Source of the DNA: Brienomyrus brachyistius
Taxonomy: Eukaryota > Chordata > Actinopteri > Osteoglossiformes > Mormyridae
DNA length: 64,000 nucleotides
Assembly (NCBI RefSeq): GCF_023856365.1
Contig: NC_064541.1
Location: 22,980,214-23,044,213 of the forward strand
Direction: 5' to 3'
Shown here piece after piece: positions 40,861 through 53,250 of this stretch. The position numbers and the translations under genes were made by a program. The notes below the pieces were generated by a model that saw nothing but the letters and a program-made list of their open reading frames with translations, was not told the DNA's origin and made no database searches. Numbering within the stretch: the stretch's first letter is position 1; each line of letters starts with the position of its first letter.

Positions 40861-42900
40861 TCGTCCTAGAATGTCATGGTAAGTTTACACAAGGCTGTAG
40901 GGCCTGGGGTGCTGTGGATTTCTGACAGCAGACTGGGTGAAACTCTCATTTAGGAACCTGTACTAATATGGCTAATGTGGCGTCTAATTTCAAAGGAATG
41001 CATCTCTCCATGGGAATCCTTAAAAGATATCTGAATCTGAATACCAATCATACAGTTCATTTTAAATATTATCTATATTAGGAGTGTGTAAATACATGTG
41101 AGAAGCTCTTTAGTGCAGAACTAATGCAAAATGTTAAATATTCCATCCCTTAGAGCAACTGGGTACCATGTGAAGGTCATCTGAAGATATCGTAGATAGT
41201 TTTATTGTGGTGTGTTGTGCTTTTTGGTTGAGTGGGAGAAGTGACCTCATATAAATGTTTTGATAGCAGTGTTGCCAGTGTGACAGCACTTCCCTGTCTC
41301 ACATGCCAAGAAAAACTATGCGGCAAGCATCAGATACATGTATGCAAAGCGTCTGCACTGCACCTGCATCTGGAGCACAATGACAGCTGCTTGATAGACA
41401 GCGCTGTCTTGTCTATTGTGGCCTCTGCCGAAACAACCAGTCCTTTCTTCCATTTAAAAGATGGCTAGCTCTCCTTGCAATTGTTCAATCAGTTATTCAG
41501 TTTTACTGACAATCCTAGCTTAGCGGTAGAGCTGGGTCCACATACTGTCTCCAGGATTGGATATCTGAAAATGCGTTCAACATATGTGCTACTATTTTCA
41601 CTTTGACTTCCTAACTACAATAGACTCTATGAATCAACCTGTCTATTCCCCCCCATCATTTTGCTTCTCCTTTCTTGAGTGTAGCTCTGAATAAAAGGCA
41701 AATTTCAGTTATTAAAGATATGGAAATGGTGAAATTTGACATGTAAATCTAAGACTTTAAATATCTGGGGGTGTGATGTCCTGCATTGAGTCATTGTTTT
41801 TTTTTTTTTTAAATTACTATTTTATTGAACAGATCTAGAACAGATTGTTTTGGAGAATAACATGGAGACTATTTTTATACAATAAAATGATGTATACTTA
41901 AAATGTGAAAAAATAATCTAACTACCAACATTTATTGGTGAAGGACTTTGAAACTACTGCAATGGACTTAGGAATTTTAACACCGTCAATGCATTAAAAA
42001 GTGGAGCAACCTTTACTTTTAACTTGAAGGCCTTAAACATTATCCTGCTAATGCTGAAAAATGCTATTTTCCTTCTGGTGTCTCGGATGATGTTGCTATT
42101 TGCCATGCTCTCTTTTGGCTTAACCTATTTATAATGATTCTCTGTTTGGAAATACCTTCCTGCCCCCCCAGGTTTCCTGGTGGCGTTCCTCATCCTCCCT
42201 GGCGCTCTGCTTGCCTCATCCCATCTCTCTCTGTCGTCTTCTCTTAATTTCCTCCACCCTGTGATTTCCTTTGGTGGAGTGTGGCTGCTGATTAGAAGCA
42301 GCTGACCCTGAGAAACTCCCTGCTTTCGTCACATCAAGGGGGGTGCTAGCTCTTCATTTCCTCCTGGAGCTGTTCCACTTACTCCTGCGACTTAATTACA
42401 TTTTACACTGCTGGGGTAGGGCAATACTCTTCCAGCAAAGCTGAGACAATAATGGAATAGTTTACTACTGATTTGCCTGGACTAAGCCATTATTATTGTG
42501 AATGTTCCTTGTGCTGTGTTTTGAAAAAGACAAAAATTCGACAATTGCGTAAATATTACATAAATCACGTACATGTAGCATTATTGTCCACCATTATTAA
42601 TTTAGACTTTCTTGCCAAGTAAGGTTGGAGTTTAACACAAAGAAGAAGGTCTTAAGATCCAAGCATTTCATTCAAAATGTGTCGCATTAGGAGTCCTGTT
42701 TACATATAAAATCCATTGTACCTTGTATTCAAGCAAATATCCATCCATCAGTAAAATAATTTTTTATCAAATGGTTGTGGTTTGAATGGTGGTTCAGTGT
42801 TTGCAGTTTTCCTGTTCTCCTTATGTTGTGCAGGTTTCCTCTGGGTTAGGGTTAAGGTTAGATCAATTTCAATCCACATTCCAAAGGCAGTTAGGTTAAC

Positions 42901-43195
42901 TGCATGCCCTGCCTGCCACATCTGCCTGACCCTCTGGTCTCCACCTTCATGTGGCCCTAATGGACCATATCTGATGCTTTTTGCCCCTTATTAGTCTATG
43001 TATAAAAGTACCCATCTGTCCCGTCTTCGTTAGTCTGGTCATTGATGTACCTTCATGTGGCCTGTGTTCTGCCTTCCTCTGCTTCTCCCATTTTGATCTC
43101 ATGTGATCCCGTTTTATGTTCTGTAAGTTTAATAAATCCCCTTTTGTTTTCCAACCATGCCTGCTCTCGCGTCCTTCACCCCACCCGACACAACA
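42901..43195 (+). repeat. 5' LTR of the remnant element
   Basis: Starts near TGCATGCCCTGCCTGCC and ends CACCCGACACAACA. It carries TTTAATAAA followed by CCCCTTTTG. It matches 45080-45391 with many substitutions, suggesting an old insertion. The left boundary is set by alignment and the candidate target duplication. Confidence 0.65.
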
Positions 43196-45079
43196 GAATG
43201 ACCGGATTCCTAAAGAACTCTAACAGCCTGCCCCTCTGCTACAGCTTTCAGACCTCCCTGCATCCTGCAGGCTGGATACCCCAAATGCCTTGGATGCAGG
43301 TGTCTTAGGGGTTACTCATTCCACAGGAGGCACCTCGGCTTCAAATGTTGGACTTCTATTCCCTCCTGGAGACCACCCTGGAGCTAAGGAATAATCCCAT
43401 TGTCTGGAGAATCCCCAACGCCGAAACTCTTGTCTGGTTGGTGGAGAGGGTGTTCAAAACACTCACCGCAGGTGCGGATTTCCAAGAGGCAGTGATGGTC
43501 CGGCACGTGGTGGCGGAAGTGCATGGAATAATTGAGTGTGAGACTGTTTAGCCTGTTGTCTGTTCATCTCCTGATACCCGTTCAGCCTACTGCTTGTCGC
43601 TTAGCATGCCGGCTCTCTGCTGTGTGAGGCTACTCAGATCTCCACTCATTTACCTGCTGTCTCCCTGAAGCTAGCTCCAGCTCCACCCGATCTTCCAATG
43701 TCTAGCCCAGGAGGGGCCACCTCTCATCCCAAGCTAATAGAGTCTGGCCTACCCTCATCTCCTGATGTTCCGGTGGTGCCCACCTCATCTCCAGTCATCG
43801 TCCAGGGGCCCGCCACATCTCCAGTTGTTGCCCAGATATCCAACGGCCTCCTCTTTTCCCGCCGGCTGCTGCTAAGCTGATGCCTGACTCCCTGGCTGCT
43901 GGCAGGCCAAGTTGGGGTGACCCTGATGATGCGCAGCCAGACTTGGAGTTGCCCTAAGTCCTGCTCTTAGCCTACCTCAGCCGAATGCTCACACCAACTC
44001 GGTTCCAAGTCCCGGTGTAGTCAATAGCGCCAGCTGGGGCCCAGAAGAGGGGGCAGAGTTTCCTTCTTCAGAAGTGGATAGATGGAGTTACACTACCTGG
44101 GCCAGCTGCCCAGAACCTGGTCTGTTGAGTGATGTCCACCCGGACACCTCTTCTGCTGCAGCCTTGGGGAGAGAAACCTCGGTGCCCTCCTGTTCCTGTT
44201 CTGCAGGCCCCCCGATGCCCTCCTGTCCTGCGATCCCCTCAGAGCTCTCTGATTCCACTGGCCTTAATTACCCTCTGGACCTGCTGGTACCTCAGCACCC
44301 TCTGGCCCTCCAAGGCTCTCTGATTCTACAGTCCAGAAGGGCTCTGCCTCGCCGATGAATGGGCCCAGGATGATCCGTGTCATCCAGGTTTCCAGGGTCT
44401 GGAAGACTTCCCGGACAGCCTACATTTTCATTCATTGCGCCTCCTGTCCCTGTCATAGTGCCCTATTCTACCTTTGTTTTTTTTCTTGATCTGTGTCCCC
44501 AGCGACTTACTGTTCTGTTTTCACTGCAGTCTCTGTTGCCCCTCTACTTGTCTGTCCTGTCTTGGTCTGGCCTGTTCTGTTTGTCTCTGTCTTTGCCTTT
44601 TCTGCTCCCTGGTCCCCACTAAGTTCAGAAGTTTGTCCTAGGTGCTGGGTCATGTCCCAAGGTTAGTCTGTTTTGTCCATTTGGTTCTATTATTGTCCTG
44701 TTGGTCCCTGGTTCGATCTCTGCTTGTTTGGTGCCCCTTGCTTTGTCGTTTGTCCTGCCCTGTCCTGCCCTGCCCTGTCCAGTGGTTCTATCTCATCTTT
44801 TGCGGCGTCTGTCCCGTGTGTCCCGTCAACTCTGTCATGTCCTGTCCCATCCAGTATCCTGTCTGTTCCCCACCATTTAAGATACCCAAATGGAAACGTG
44901 TGGCGCAAAGTGAGAAGATTTTAAGCATAGACTTGGGTTTCTGTGGTTAATTTTCCATTGATTTCAGAAATTTAAAATGTAGATGCTCATTGCTTATTTG
45001 CCACTACCCTGTCATTCAGTCCCTTTGCCCTCCCGTTTGTCCTTCGTGACCAGAAGCTACGCTTCAGGGTGGGGTTTAC

Positions 45080-45391
45080 TGTCACATCCTGTCCACCACA
45101 TCCACGTGACCCTTCTGTCTCTTCCCACACATGGCCCTGAAGGGCCACACCGGATGCTTGTTGCCCCTTATTAGTCTATGTAAAAAAAGTACCAGTTTGT
45201 ACCCAACTTCGTTAGTCTGGTCGTTGACGTCGCACCCTTGTGTTGCCTGTGCCCTGCTTTCCTCTGTTCCTCCCATTTTGATCCCTCATGATCTGGTTTA
45301 TTTCCTGTTTTATGTTTTGTGAGTTTAATAAAACCCCTATTGTTTTGCAACCCGCCCTGCCCTCACATCCTTCAGCCTGCCCAACATGACA
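45080..45391 (+). repeat. 3' LTR of the remnant element
   Basis: Begins TGTCACATCC directly after the purine-rich tract and ends CCAACATGACA; the termini TGTCA/TGACA are perfectly inverted. It contains GTTTAATAAAACCCC as a poly(A) signal. Confidence 0.75.
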
Positions 45392-45711
45392 CTAACTGGA
45401 TTCTGTAATTTTTTTGCCTGGAATAATTACTACTGATTGTCAGTCAGTTGATATGTATGCAATACAAATGAAATGGTATGAAAATTTAACATCACAATTA
45501 TAGTGACCATAGTTATCATAGTCATCAGTATTATCACGCTATTGTCAAAATGTGCTGAAAATGTTCAAAATGTATTAATAAACTGAAATAATTTCACCAA
45601 GTTTTATATTGAAAACCACAAATTAGCAGCACTACGCATTTTTTGTTTGCATAAACATTAAAATAATAATATAGCCAGTGCCTTATTTAAACATATGCAA
45701 ACCATATCTGT

Positions 45712-46103
45712 TGTCAGTGGGCATGGTGAGGGATGAGAGATCCACAGTAAGGCTCCAGGGGAAGGGGTTTTATTTAACAAAACTGCACACCAACAGGAAA
45801 AAAAACAGAAAGACAATGGGACCATGAAGAGTCAAACAAAAGCTGGAAAGTAAAAGCAATACTAATAAGGGCTATACTATAACACGAGAGAATGGCAATC
45901 AGGAAACCACAAACACACAGAGCAAAACTAGAAGCAAACACAGACATCTAAGCTGTAGCAAACACAGGGCAGCAACAGCTACAAACACACACAAATACAT
46001 AGAAAAAGAAAACACCGAACAGGATGACCAGCAACACTAACTGGCCAAACAAGGAATTGACGGACATAATGAAAAGGGGGCAGGGCATGGACCAATCCTG
46101 ACA
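45712..46103 (-). mobile_element. Probable solo LTR
   Basis: On the minus strand it begins TGTCAGGATTGGTCCATGCC and ends CCATGCCCACTGACA, again with TGTCA/TGACA termini. A GTTAAATAAAACCCC poly(A) signal lies about 60 bases before the end, exactly LTR-like. It has no partner nearby, and no clear target duplication could be found. Confidence 0.6.
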
Positions 46104-46475
46104 GTATCAACTGTACATTAACAGTAAAAATCTCCAGAGCATTGTCACTGCCTTCTGCAGTGTTCTCACTGACACAAAACACTGCACACTGCGCCTGCAC
46201 ACCTGCGTCTGGGAGACTTTTGTTAACTTTGGTTGATGCCTGACAGTATTTAACGTGAGATATTCAAAGCATGGTAATCAACCACGGTTTTAACGAATGT
46301 ATAGAGTTCTTCAAAACAAACAATGCATCCCCTTTGAGTAATTAAATGATCCCATATATGACTGACCTACAGTAATAAATAAGGTTCTGGCTTCTGTATG
46401 GTAAATATGGTTCCAAATGTATGATGAGATCACAATGAAGAATGACTAACCAAAGTAAAGCAGTTGTGATTACAT

Positions 46476-47643
46476 TCAGTTGGCATTATGTTTCAGCAAT
46501 ACTTCAGTTGGAACTCCCTTTGCAGCTATTACAGCCTCAACTCTTCTGGGAAAGCTGTCCACAAGGTTTAGGAGTGTACTTATGGGAATTTGTGACCATA
46601 CTTCTAGGAGGGCATTTGTGAGGTCAGGTACTGATGTTGGATGAGATGGCCTGACTCGCAGTCTCCGCTTTATTTCATCCCAAAGGTGTTCTGTCGGGTT
46701 GAGGTCAGGGTTCTGTACAGGCCAGTTGAATTCCTCCACACCAGACTTGCTCATCCATGTCCTTATGGACCTTGCTTTATGCACTGGTGCACAGTCATTT
46801 TGTAACAGGAAGGAGCCATCCCCAAACTGTTCCCACAAAGTTGGGAGCATGAAATTGTCCAAAATGGCTTTGAATACTGCCGTATTAAGAATTCCTTTCA
46901 CTGGAACTAAGGGGCCAAGCCCAACCCCTGAAAAATAACCCCACACCATAATCCCCCAAACTTTACACGTGGCACAATGCAGTCAGGCAAGTACCATTCT
47001 CTTGGCAACTGCCAAACCCAGACTCGTCCATTGGATTGCCAGACAGAGGAGCGTGATCCGTCACTCCAGAGAACACGTCTCCACTACTCAAGAGTCCAGT
47101 GGCAGTTCTCTTTACACCAATGCATTTGACACTTTCTATTGCACTTGGTGATGTAAGGGTTGGATGCAGCTGTATCGCCATGGAAACCCATTCCATGAAG
47201 TTCTCTATGCACTGTTCTTGAGTTAATCTGAAGGCCACATGAAGTTTGGAGGTCTGTAGCTATTGACTCTGCAGACAGTTAGCGGCTTTTGCACACCGTG
47301 CGCCACAGCATGCATTGTCCCCGCTCTCTGATTTTATGTGGCTGTTGCTGCTGTTGTTACCAGTTGCTTCCACTTGGTTATAATACCACTAACAGTTGAC
47401 CGTGGAATATTTAGTAGCGAGGAAATTTCTCGAATGGACTTATTGCACAGGTGGCATCCTATCATGGTACCACGCTTGAATTCACTGAGCTCCTGAGAGT
47501 GATCCATTCTTTCGCAAATGTTTGTAGAAGCAGTCTGCATGCTTAGATGCTTGATTTTATATTCCCGAGGCTATAGAAGTGATTAGAACACCTGAATTCA
47601 ATGATTTGGAGGGGTGTCCCAATACCTTTGACAATATAGTGTA
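46476..47643 (-). pseudogene. Broken Tc1-like transposon with transposase pseudogene
   Basis: On the minus strand the terminal inverted repeat TACACTATATTGTCAAAGGT (47643-47624) leads into TATTGGGACACCCCTCC. Transposase follows: a helix-turn-helix part (REISSLLNIPRSTVSGIITK, about 47334-47540) and a DDE part with LWSDGSRSSVW, LLQNDCAPVHK and NPDLNPTEHLWDEIKRR (46476-46949), ending KHNAN and a stop. The N-terminal and C-terminal parts are separated by stops, including an in-frame TAG after CHWTLE near 47089, so it cannot encode active enzyme. The second terminal repeat is not recognisable beyond the stop codon, so one end is truncated. Confidence 0.88.
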
Positions 47644-48394
47644 TCAATTATTCATCTTTGGGTGTCTTTTGTACCATGCACTAGAACTATAGAAAAAGCC
47701 AATGGCACTGCATTGCGACATTTTGTAGTAGCTAGAATAGTCCTACAATTTTCCGTCTTTCCCTATAAATAAAATTACTAAAACTTAAGCAGAAACCAAA
47801 ATATATAAAAAATAAATATATATCTTTAAAACAAAAACTAATGAAATAACACTGAAAACTTAAATGATTAAAAAATGATTTTAAATGAAAATTGAAAATA
47901 ACAGAAAAACTAAATTAAAAATACAAACTACAATAAAACCGATGCAAGGACATAGACATGTACATGGTGCTGCAATTACAAATGTATTTTATTTTAGTCT
48001 GTTGCCATTTGGGAGTCTTTTTAGCGAGGAATCATATAGGGTAGCGAGGAATCATATAGGGTAAGTGCCGGTATTTTTTAAATTTTCTCAGCCAACCTTT
48101 CTTCAAACCCTCTAGCTATATGTTTTCTGTCTGATCAGAGAGGGTAAGAAAAGGAGCTTGTATTCAACTTTTGTTCTGATTTCCTGGCGGACTTTCTGCT
48201 ACTTTTCTCCTGGCCAATGAATGATTGAGACGTGTTTGCATCACTGAACAGATTGTTCTTGTTGCTTCAGATTTTGAGAGGTACGCTCCCTCGCCCATGC
48301 CCACCTGGGGCCAGCCTGTGATGAAAATTATGTCGCTACAACTGCGCATGGTGATGCATCAGTGTCCGCATGAAGTATAAACTAGCCTTTAGGG
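47644..48394. other. Intergenic, AT-rich
   Basis: No gene seen. It is A-rich between 47760 and 47950, and has a 20-bp tandem duplication near 48022-48062 (AGCGAGGAATCATATAGGGT twice). Confidence 0.6.
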
Positions 48395-48592
48395 ATCCAT
48401 GCCCATGTCTGGAAGGTCGTGGCTTCAAATCTCGTGGCTGGCTAAATAATCCTGTCATCTTTGGGTCCCTCAGCAAGAGCCTTAACCGCAATAGCTCCAG
48501 GGAAAGTGGATCACCCTGTAGCCTGTAGCCTGATCCTGATTTGTATGTCAGTTTTCACCAAAGAGTCTGTTAAATAAATACATAAAAATAAC
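48395..48592 (+). repeat. tRNA-type SINE, second family
   Basis: GGTCGTGGCTTCAAATCTCG (B-box-like), then GGGTCCCTCAGCAAGAGCCT, TTAACCGCAATAGCTCCAGG and a final AAGAGTCTGTTAAATAAATA. This order is typical of the fish SINE ending in (G)TCTGCTAAATAAA. Diverged. Confidence 0.6.
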
Positions 48593-49064
48593 GCAATTCA
48601 TTCCTGATTTCACATCATTCTTTTTATCAGTTATTCGGTGCTGATTAAATTACACTCTAAACAATTATATCAGATCAATGGATCCTGTAAGTGCAAACAC
48701 TGCCACCATCACCTAAATCTGTGATCGTTAGTAAGACAAAGGCTCTGATGTGGCCCAAACCCAAAAGCTATGGCTGTTATCAAGTTCTTTAAAAGCGCCG
48801 CCAACAATTTTGTTCAGCAGATTATCATTGATAATTAATCAGTGTAAGTAGTGGAAAGAGACTTACTCTGAAAGGTTAACAGCCCTTGCTACACATCTTT
48901 TGCAACTAAAAAGTCAACAATTCACCAAAAATCGTATCCTGGGGATGCACAGCTAGAAAGGCATTGAAAATAACTTCTGACTATACCTTTTCTTTTTTGA
49001 TATGATTATCACCATTAATAAGCATAATCGTTTTTGGATACCAACTTTCAATCAGCATTACACT

Positions 49065-49297
49065 TTCTTGGCTCAGTGGGTTAAGCCTGTGTGCCTGTAA
49101 TCAGAATGTTGCCAGTTTAAACCCAGCCTCAGCCTGTGGGTCCTTGAGCAAGGCCCTTAACCCCCAGCTCCCTGGGCGCCGCTACGGGTGGCTGCCCTTC
49201 GTGGAAAGCAGACTCTACAAAGAGCAAGTTGAAGGAGGCGTAAATACAATTTCCACACGGGGATCAATAAAGTATCAATTATTATTATTATTATTAG
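49065..49297 (+). repeat. tRNA-type SINE with ATT tail
   Basis: GGCTCAGTGGGTTAAGCCTG (A-box-like), CCAGTTTAAACCCAGCC (B-box-like), CCTTGAGCAAGGCCCTTAAC, GGGCGCCGCTACGG, CACGGGGATCAATAAAGTAT and an (ATT)n tail (49278-49297). It is nearly full length and comparatively well preserved. Confidence 0.75.
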
Positions 49298-49299
49298 CT

Positions 49300-52200
49300 G
49301 CTACTGAAGACAGTTTAAAGTATATGGAGTCTCTGTGGTTGGATTAATCAAGACTTGGTTTTGCCTATGGACCAGGTGGTAGAATTATGTTGTTCCAACC
49401 TCAAAATTCATAAACCGGATTGAGTAGAAGCGGCAGGCAGTCCAAATATTGTTTGTACTAGAACAGAAAGCCAAGCTGTGAAGAGAACAAGCATGCACAG
49501 TAGCTTTGCTCCTACAAATATTAGGAGTGGACCGCCTCCTTATCTGCTTGCCGATGAACTGTTCCACTTGGGGCCTACAGTACGCAGCAGAGATGGTGAT
49601 TATTCTAATATGTAGCCAGACAGAGGACAGTTTGTTTTACCCTGGGTGCAACATGGCTGTCACGGGACAGCACTTTTTCTTGACAAGTCTTGAGTTCTTA
49701 GGTCACTTTCAGCCAAGCTCCTTCTTGTCTGTAACTGTCTCCACACACCTCCTGATATGTCTGACATACACACACATTTATACACACACACACATTCCTT
49801 TTATCTCTCACAGAGTGTCTTCAGCAGCAACTCTCTCCCTTGGATACTTCTGGTGACAAATGGCCAAAATTTAAGCCGTACCCAACCTTTCCTTTATTTT
49901 TTGGCAAAACTGCTTGGGTAGGAGGGTAATGCTGACTAGAGTATTATCTGAATTTTGAAAGATTAACATTTGTAATCAATTGCATAAGCATTTCTTAGGC
50001 TTGTGCAGTGGAAGCTTTTCATATTCCCGCTCACTAATGAGGTTGATTGAAAAAGGATAGCAGGCCAAGCTGAAAATGGAGCAACATTCCCTGACCTCAA
50101 AATGTCAACTGGGTTGTATTTCTTGATGTCTGTTAAGATTTATTCTAGACAGACTGACATTAACCAACTCAAAATGTCTTTTACATTAACTTCTAAAAAT
50201 CCTCTATGTAGCAAAGTTGCTTGGATTCTCAAATAGGGACAGCACTTAATATTCTGCAGCCCTTACATAATTCATAATTCAAACATTTGAGGGCCTCTCA
50301 TCTATAAACAAATTACTAGCAGAACTATCAGAGGTTGTAGCGACAGTAGTTTGGTCAATATAGCATGGAGTGAACAATGTATGTTGCTTACAGTTAGTGT
50401 TTATTGTTTCTTATCCCTACATCTTTATCACAGGAATGAACTATTTAAAAGCAAATTTATGATCTCTTGATTCACTGGCGTAGAATATAGGTGGAAAATC
50501 AATATTTAGCTTCAATTAATAGCAACATCAGTAACAATCATAGTAAGCTAAAATTTCTCAAGGCTGAGCACGACAGAGGTGTAGGTGCACAAACTCTTTC
50601 CTCCAGACTGTGATAAATGGAACTGAGTTAATATCCCAGGATTTATCCACGAATGTCATGTCAGGGTGCTGATTAGATTGAGTGGAGGTCGTTGGGTTCT
50701 CTCATTCTATCCGAAATGTTGAATTACTGATGAACAAATAGAATAGTCATAACATGGGCACCCTACCCTCTGGCAGAGTGATTTTATCCATGGCATGGTC
50801 TGGGGGAAGGGCAGTGCTGCGGTAAGCCCTCAGATAAAGCTCGCTCTGTCTTAGCAGTTTGATTTTAATTGAGCTGCTCACTCAGCCAATGCCTTGGGCG
50901 GGAGGGTTGGGGGGGTGGGGGTGTCCCGTATGTCACTTCCTATGATTAACCTAAATTTCATCTATTGCCCTGGACCACTGCCAGATTCTGTAATGCAAAA
51001 AATACGCATTCAAATATTTACACAATAAAGAAGGCAGGGTGGGGACAGGACAAGAGGACCCATTATGACAATAAACTAGCTAGTGTTCAGAAATGCTGCA
51101 TTATTACTCATCATTCTCATTAGGCTGACCATTCTTTGCTTTTGGAAGACTTACAATTTTAGTAAAATCCATGAAATGGCATACATATTTTGGTGTGAGT
51201 CAGCATTGAGGTGCTAGTAATTCTGAAAGAAAACCTGATTTTTCTCCTTCAATTGCAAATGCATCCCTCATTTTAAAATATATCACATCCGCCATCATAA
51301 ACCCACTCTTGGTTATGATGGATAAAAAACAACAATAACTACAACAATAACTACAACAGCAACGATAGATTTACTTAAGAATCTTACTGGATCTATTTGT
51401 GGAACGGCTCTCCTTCTTTATTATTTCCTCCTTACATCTCCTGGTATAGTCCAGTGATTTTTGAGAAAGGAAAATTGAGCCAGTCACCATAAAATAAATA
51501 TGGAGGGTCATGAGAGAAATATGCATGCATCATTTGTTTTACCATCTGCCGGTCTGAATATCTGAATGCAATGGTTCCCGTCATGCTTTGCCTAGTAAAG
51601 CTGCTGTTCTAGAGTGGGGTTTGTAAACTTTCACAGGAATACAATACCCCTACTGTCTCAAGATGCTTAAGCTTAAAACTAAGGACATATTCATTGTATA
51701 CACTGTGCACAAACACACACACACAGACACACACATCACAGAGCCATGACGACGTTTTGGATCTTACAACGTTGATAAATCATTTTCTCAATCATATAAG
51801 ATTATGATTACATTTCAATATAACCTTGTAGCAATGAGCCATAATATACATTTAGCATCTCATACAAGCAGCGATGCAGCCAAGCTTAATGCGCTTATCA
51901 GGTACATGCTTGTGTTGGTGGTCTTTGTTGTCTAAGTTCTTAATGCATGACCTTGCAAAAGAATCTTTTAAAAAAATATACATTGAAGTATAAAACCAGC
52001 TGCATAATTTTTGAACATCCTGTAGGCTTTGAATTTTAAAACAGTGAAGTGAGATGAACTGAAACGTGAATTGTTCACTTTGTTTGTTCATCTGCAGGCT
52101 TTCCCGTGCAAAAATATCTCCAGTCCAAAGAACAAATGAAGGAAGATGATCCACAGATTCTACACTGTATGTGTCCTGGGGAAAAGAAAAAAATAACTCC

Positions 52201-53080
52201 TACCTAACCTCTAGCTCCCCACTTTTCCAAGATAATGCTCTCTCCATCAGCAGGTAATACTACCAGTGTACAATTCGAGAAAAAAAAGCATGTTACTGAA
52301 TTATGCATATTTCTCATGCAGGGTGACACAGTAGGAGCTCTCAAAATCACCTTGATACATGTATGGAATTGTAGAGTGAAAATAAAATGGCAAAGAATGC
52401 TAGCGCTCAACTGGAAGATGGATCTCATAAATATATTTTTATGGCTTGGGAGGGTACAAGTTAGGGAATTTACCATGTATTCGTAATCTTTCATATATTG
52501 GTAGTTACATTTTTATCCTTCATATATGGAATCATAAAAAGGCTCATATATCAATAACTTGTCAATTGCCACTTAATGCAATATAGATTAACAAATCTTA
52601 AGATTTAGGATAACTAGCTCTATAAATATACTGAGTATTCCATACTGATAAAGATCTGGAAATACAAAGCTAACAGGACTTGCAATATTAACAAGTCTTT
52701 TTCATAAGAGAATTGAATTGAAATAATAGAAAAACATGGTTTCAAGTATGTGTATTGCATGATATATACCTCTTTTCCCTTATAAATTCATTGACTGAAA
52801 CCGAACTGAGCAAACTCAACCTCATGCAATTTGCTAGGGGTATGCATTAGGATCCACTATTTGTAACATGCCCCTATTTTGAATTGACTGCTTTTTGTTC
52901 ATAAAGCCCATTTCCATCAAGCATTATGGTGCTCTTATTCTACTTTTCTGTTCCTGTTTAACTCAGAAATTCCTGACATTCTCTTTTAAACAAGTTTAAA
53001 CTACTTAAGCAAATCCTAGTATTAAAAGACTTACATTTGGGGAAAAAAGAAGAAAATTGGCACATTTGTTTGGTCCTGTA
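49300..53080. other. Intergenic, no gene recognised
   Basis: Contains short CA arrays (about 49767-49797, 51713-51740) and otherwise single-copy-looking AT-rich DNA. A G-rich patch is at about 50895-50925. Open frames are under about 120 codons and lack recognisable domains. Confidence 0.6.
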
Positions 53081-53081
53081 T

Positions 53082-53250
53082 GGGCCTGCATCCCAAAGCA
53101 GGATTTCTTGCTTAACCAGATAATGTGTCAGATTTACAGTAGTCTGGGCTGAATATAAGTGAAGTCAGATAAAGTCCATTTAAACTGAGGTACCTTAAAT
53201 CTGACAAGTGATTTTGCTAAACGAGAAATCCAGCTCTATGAAACAGGCCC
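53082..53250. mobile_element. Inverted-repeat MITE (GGGCCTG ends, Harbinger-like)
   Basis: The left arm GGGCCTGCATCCCAAAGCAG is mirrored by a right arm whose inverse reads GGGCCTGTTTCATAGAGCTG. Both arms continue into GATTTCT-GTT-A. Arms of roughly 40 bases are imperfectly inverted in a 169-bp element. Family assignment is a guess from the terminal sequence. Confidence 0.65.

Larger units (their letters stand above)
42901..45391 (+). mobile_element. Non-autonomous LTR retrotransposon remnant
   Basis: Two diverged direct repeats flank a 1.9-kb interior. Both share CCCCTTATTAGTCTATGTA, CTTCGTTAGTCTGGTC, TTTATGTT and a GTTTAATAAA-type poly(A) signal. A purine-rich AGGGTGGGGTTTA tract directly precedes the 3' copy, as for second-strand priming. 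Flanking 5-mers are TTAAC and CTAAC (4 of 5). The interior has short frames and a Ser/Pro-rich stretch (about 43698-43880) but no protease, reverse transcriptase or integrase motif, so it is a non-autonomous (LARD-like) or heavily deleted element. Gypsy-type ancestry is suggested only by the 5-bp target site size. Confidence 0.75.

Noticed and set aside
43345..43551. 68-codon frame in the LTR element as a host gene
   Set aside because: It lies between the two LTRs, ends quickly and has no recognisable domain; better treated as part of the element interior.
46963..47238. 91-codon minus-strand frame inside the Tc1 element as a separate protein
   Set aside because: It reads part of the transposase in the wrong frame; the DDE-bearing frame (LWSDGSRSSVW) is another one.
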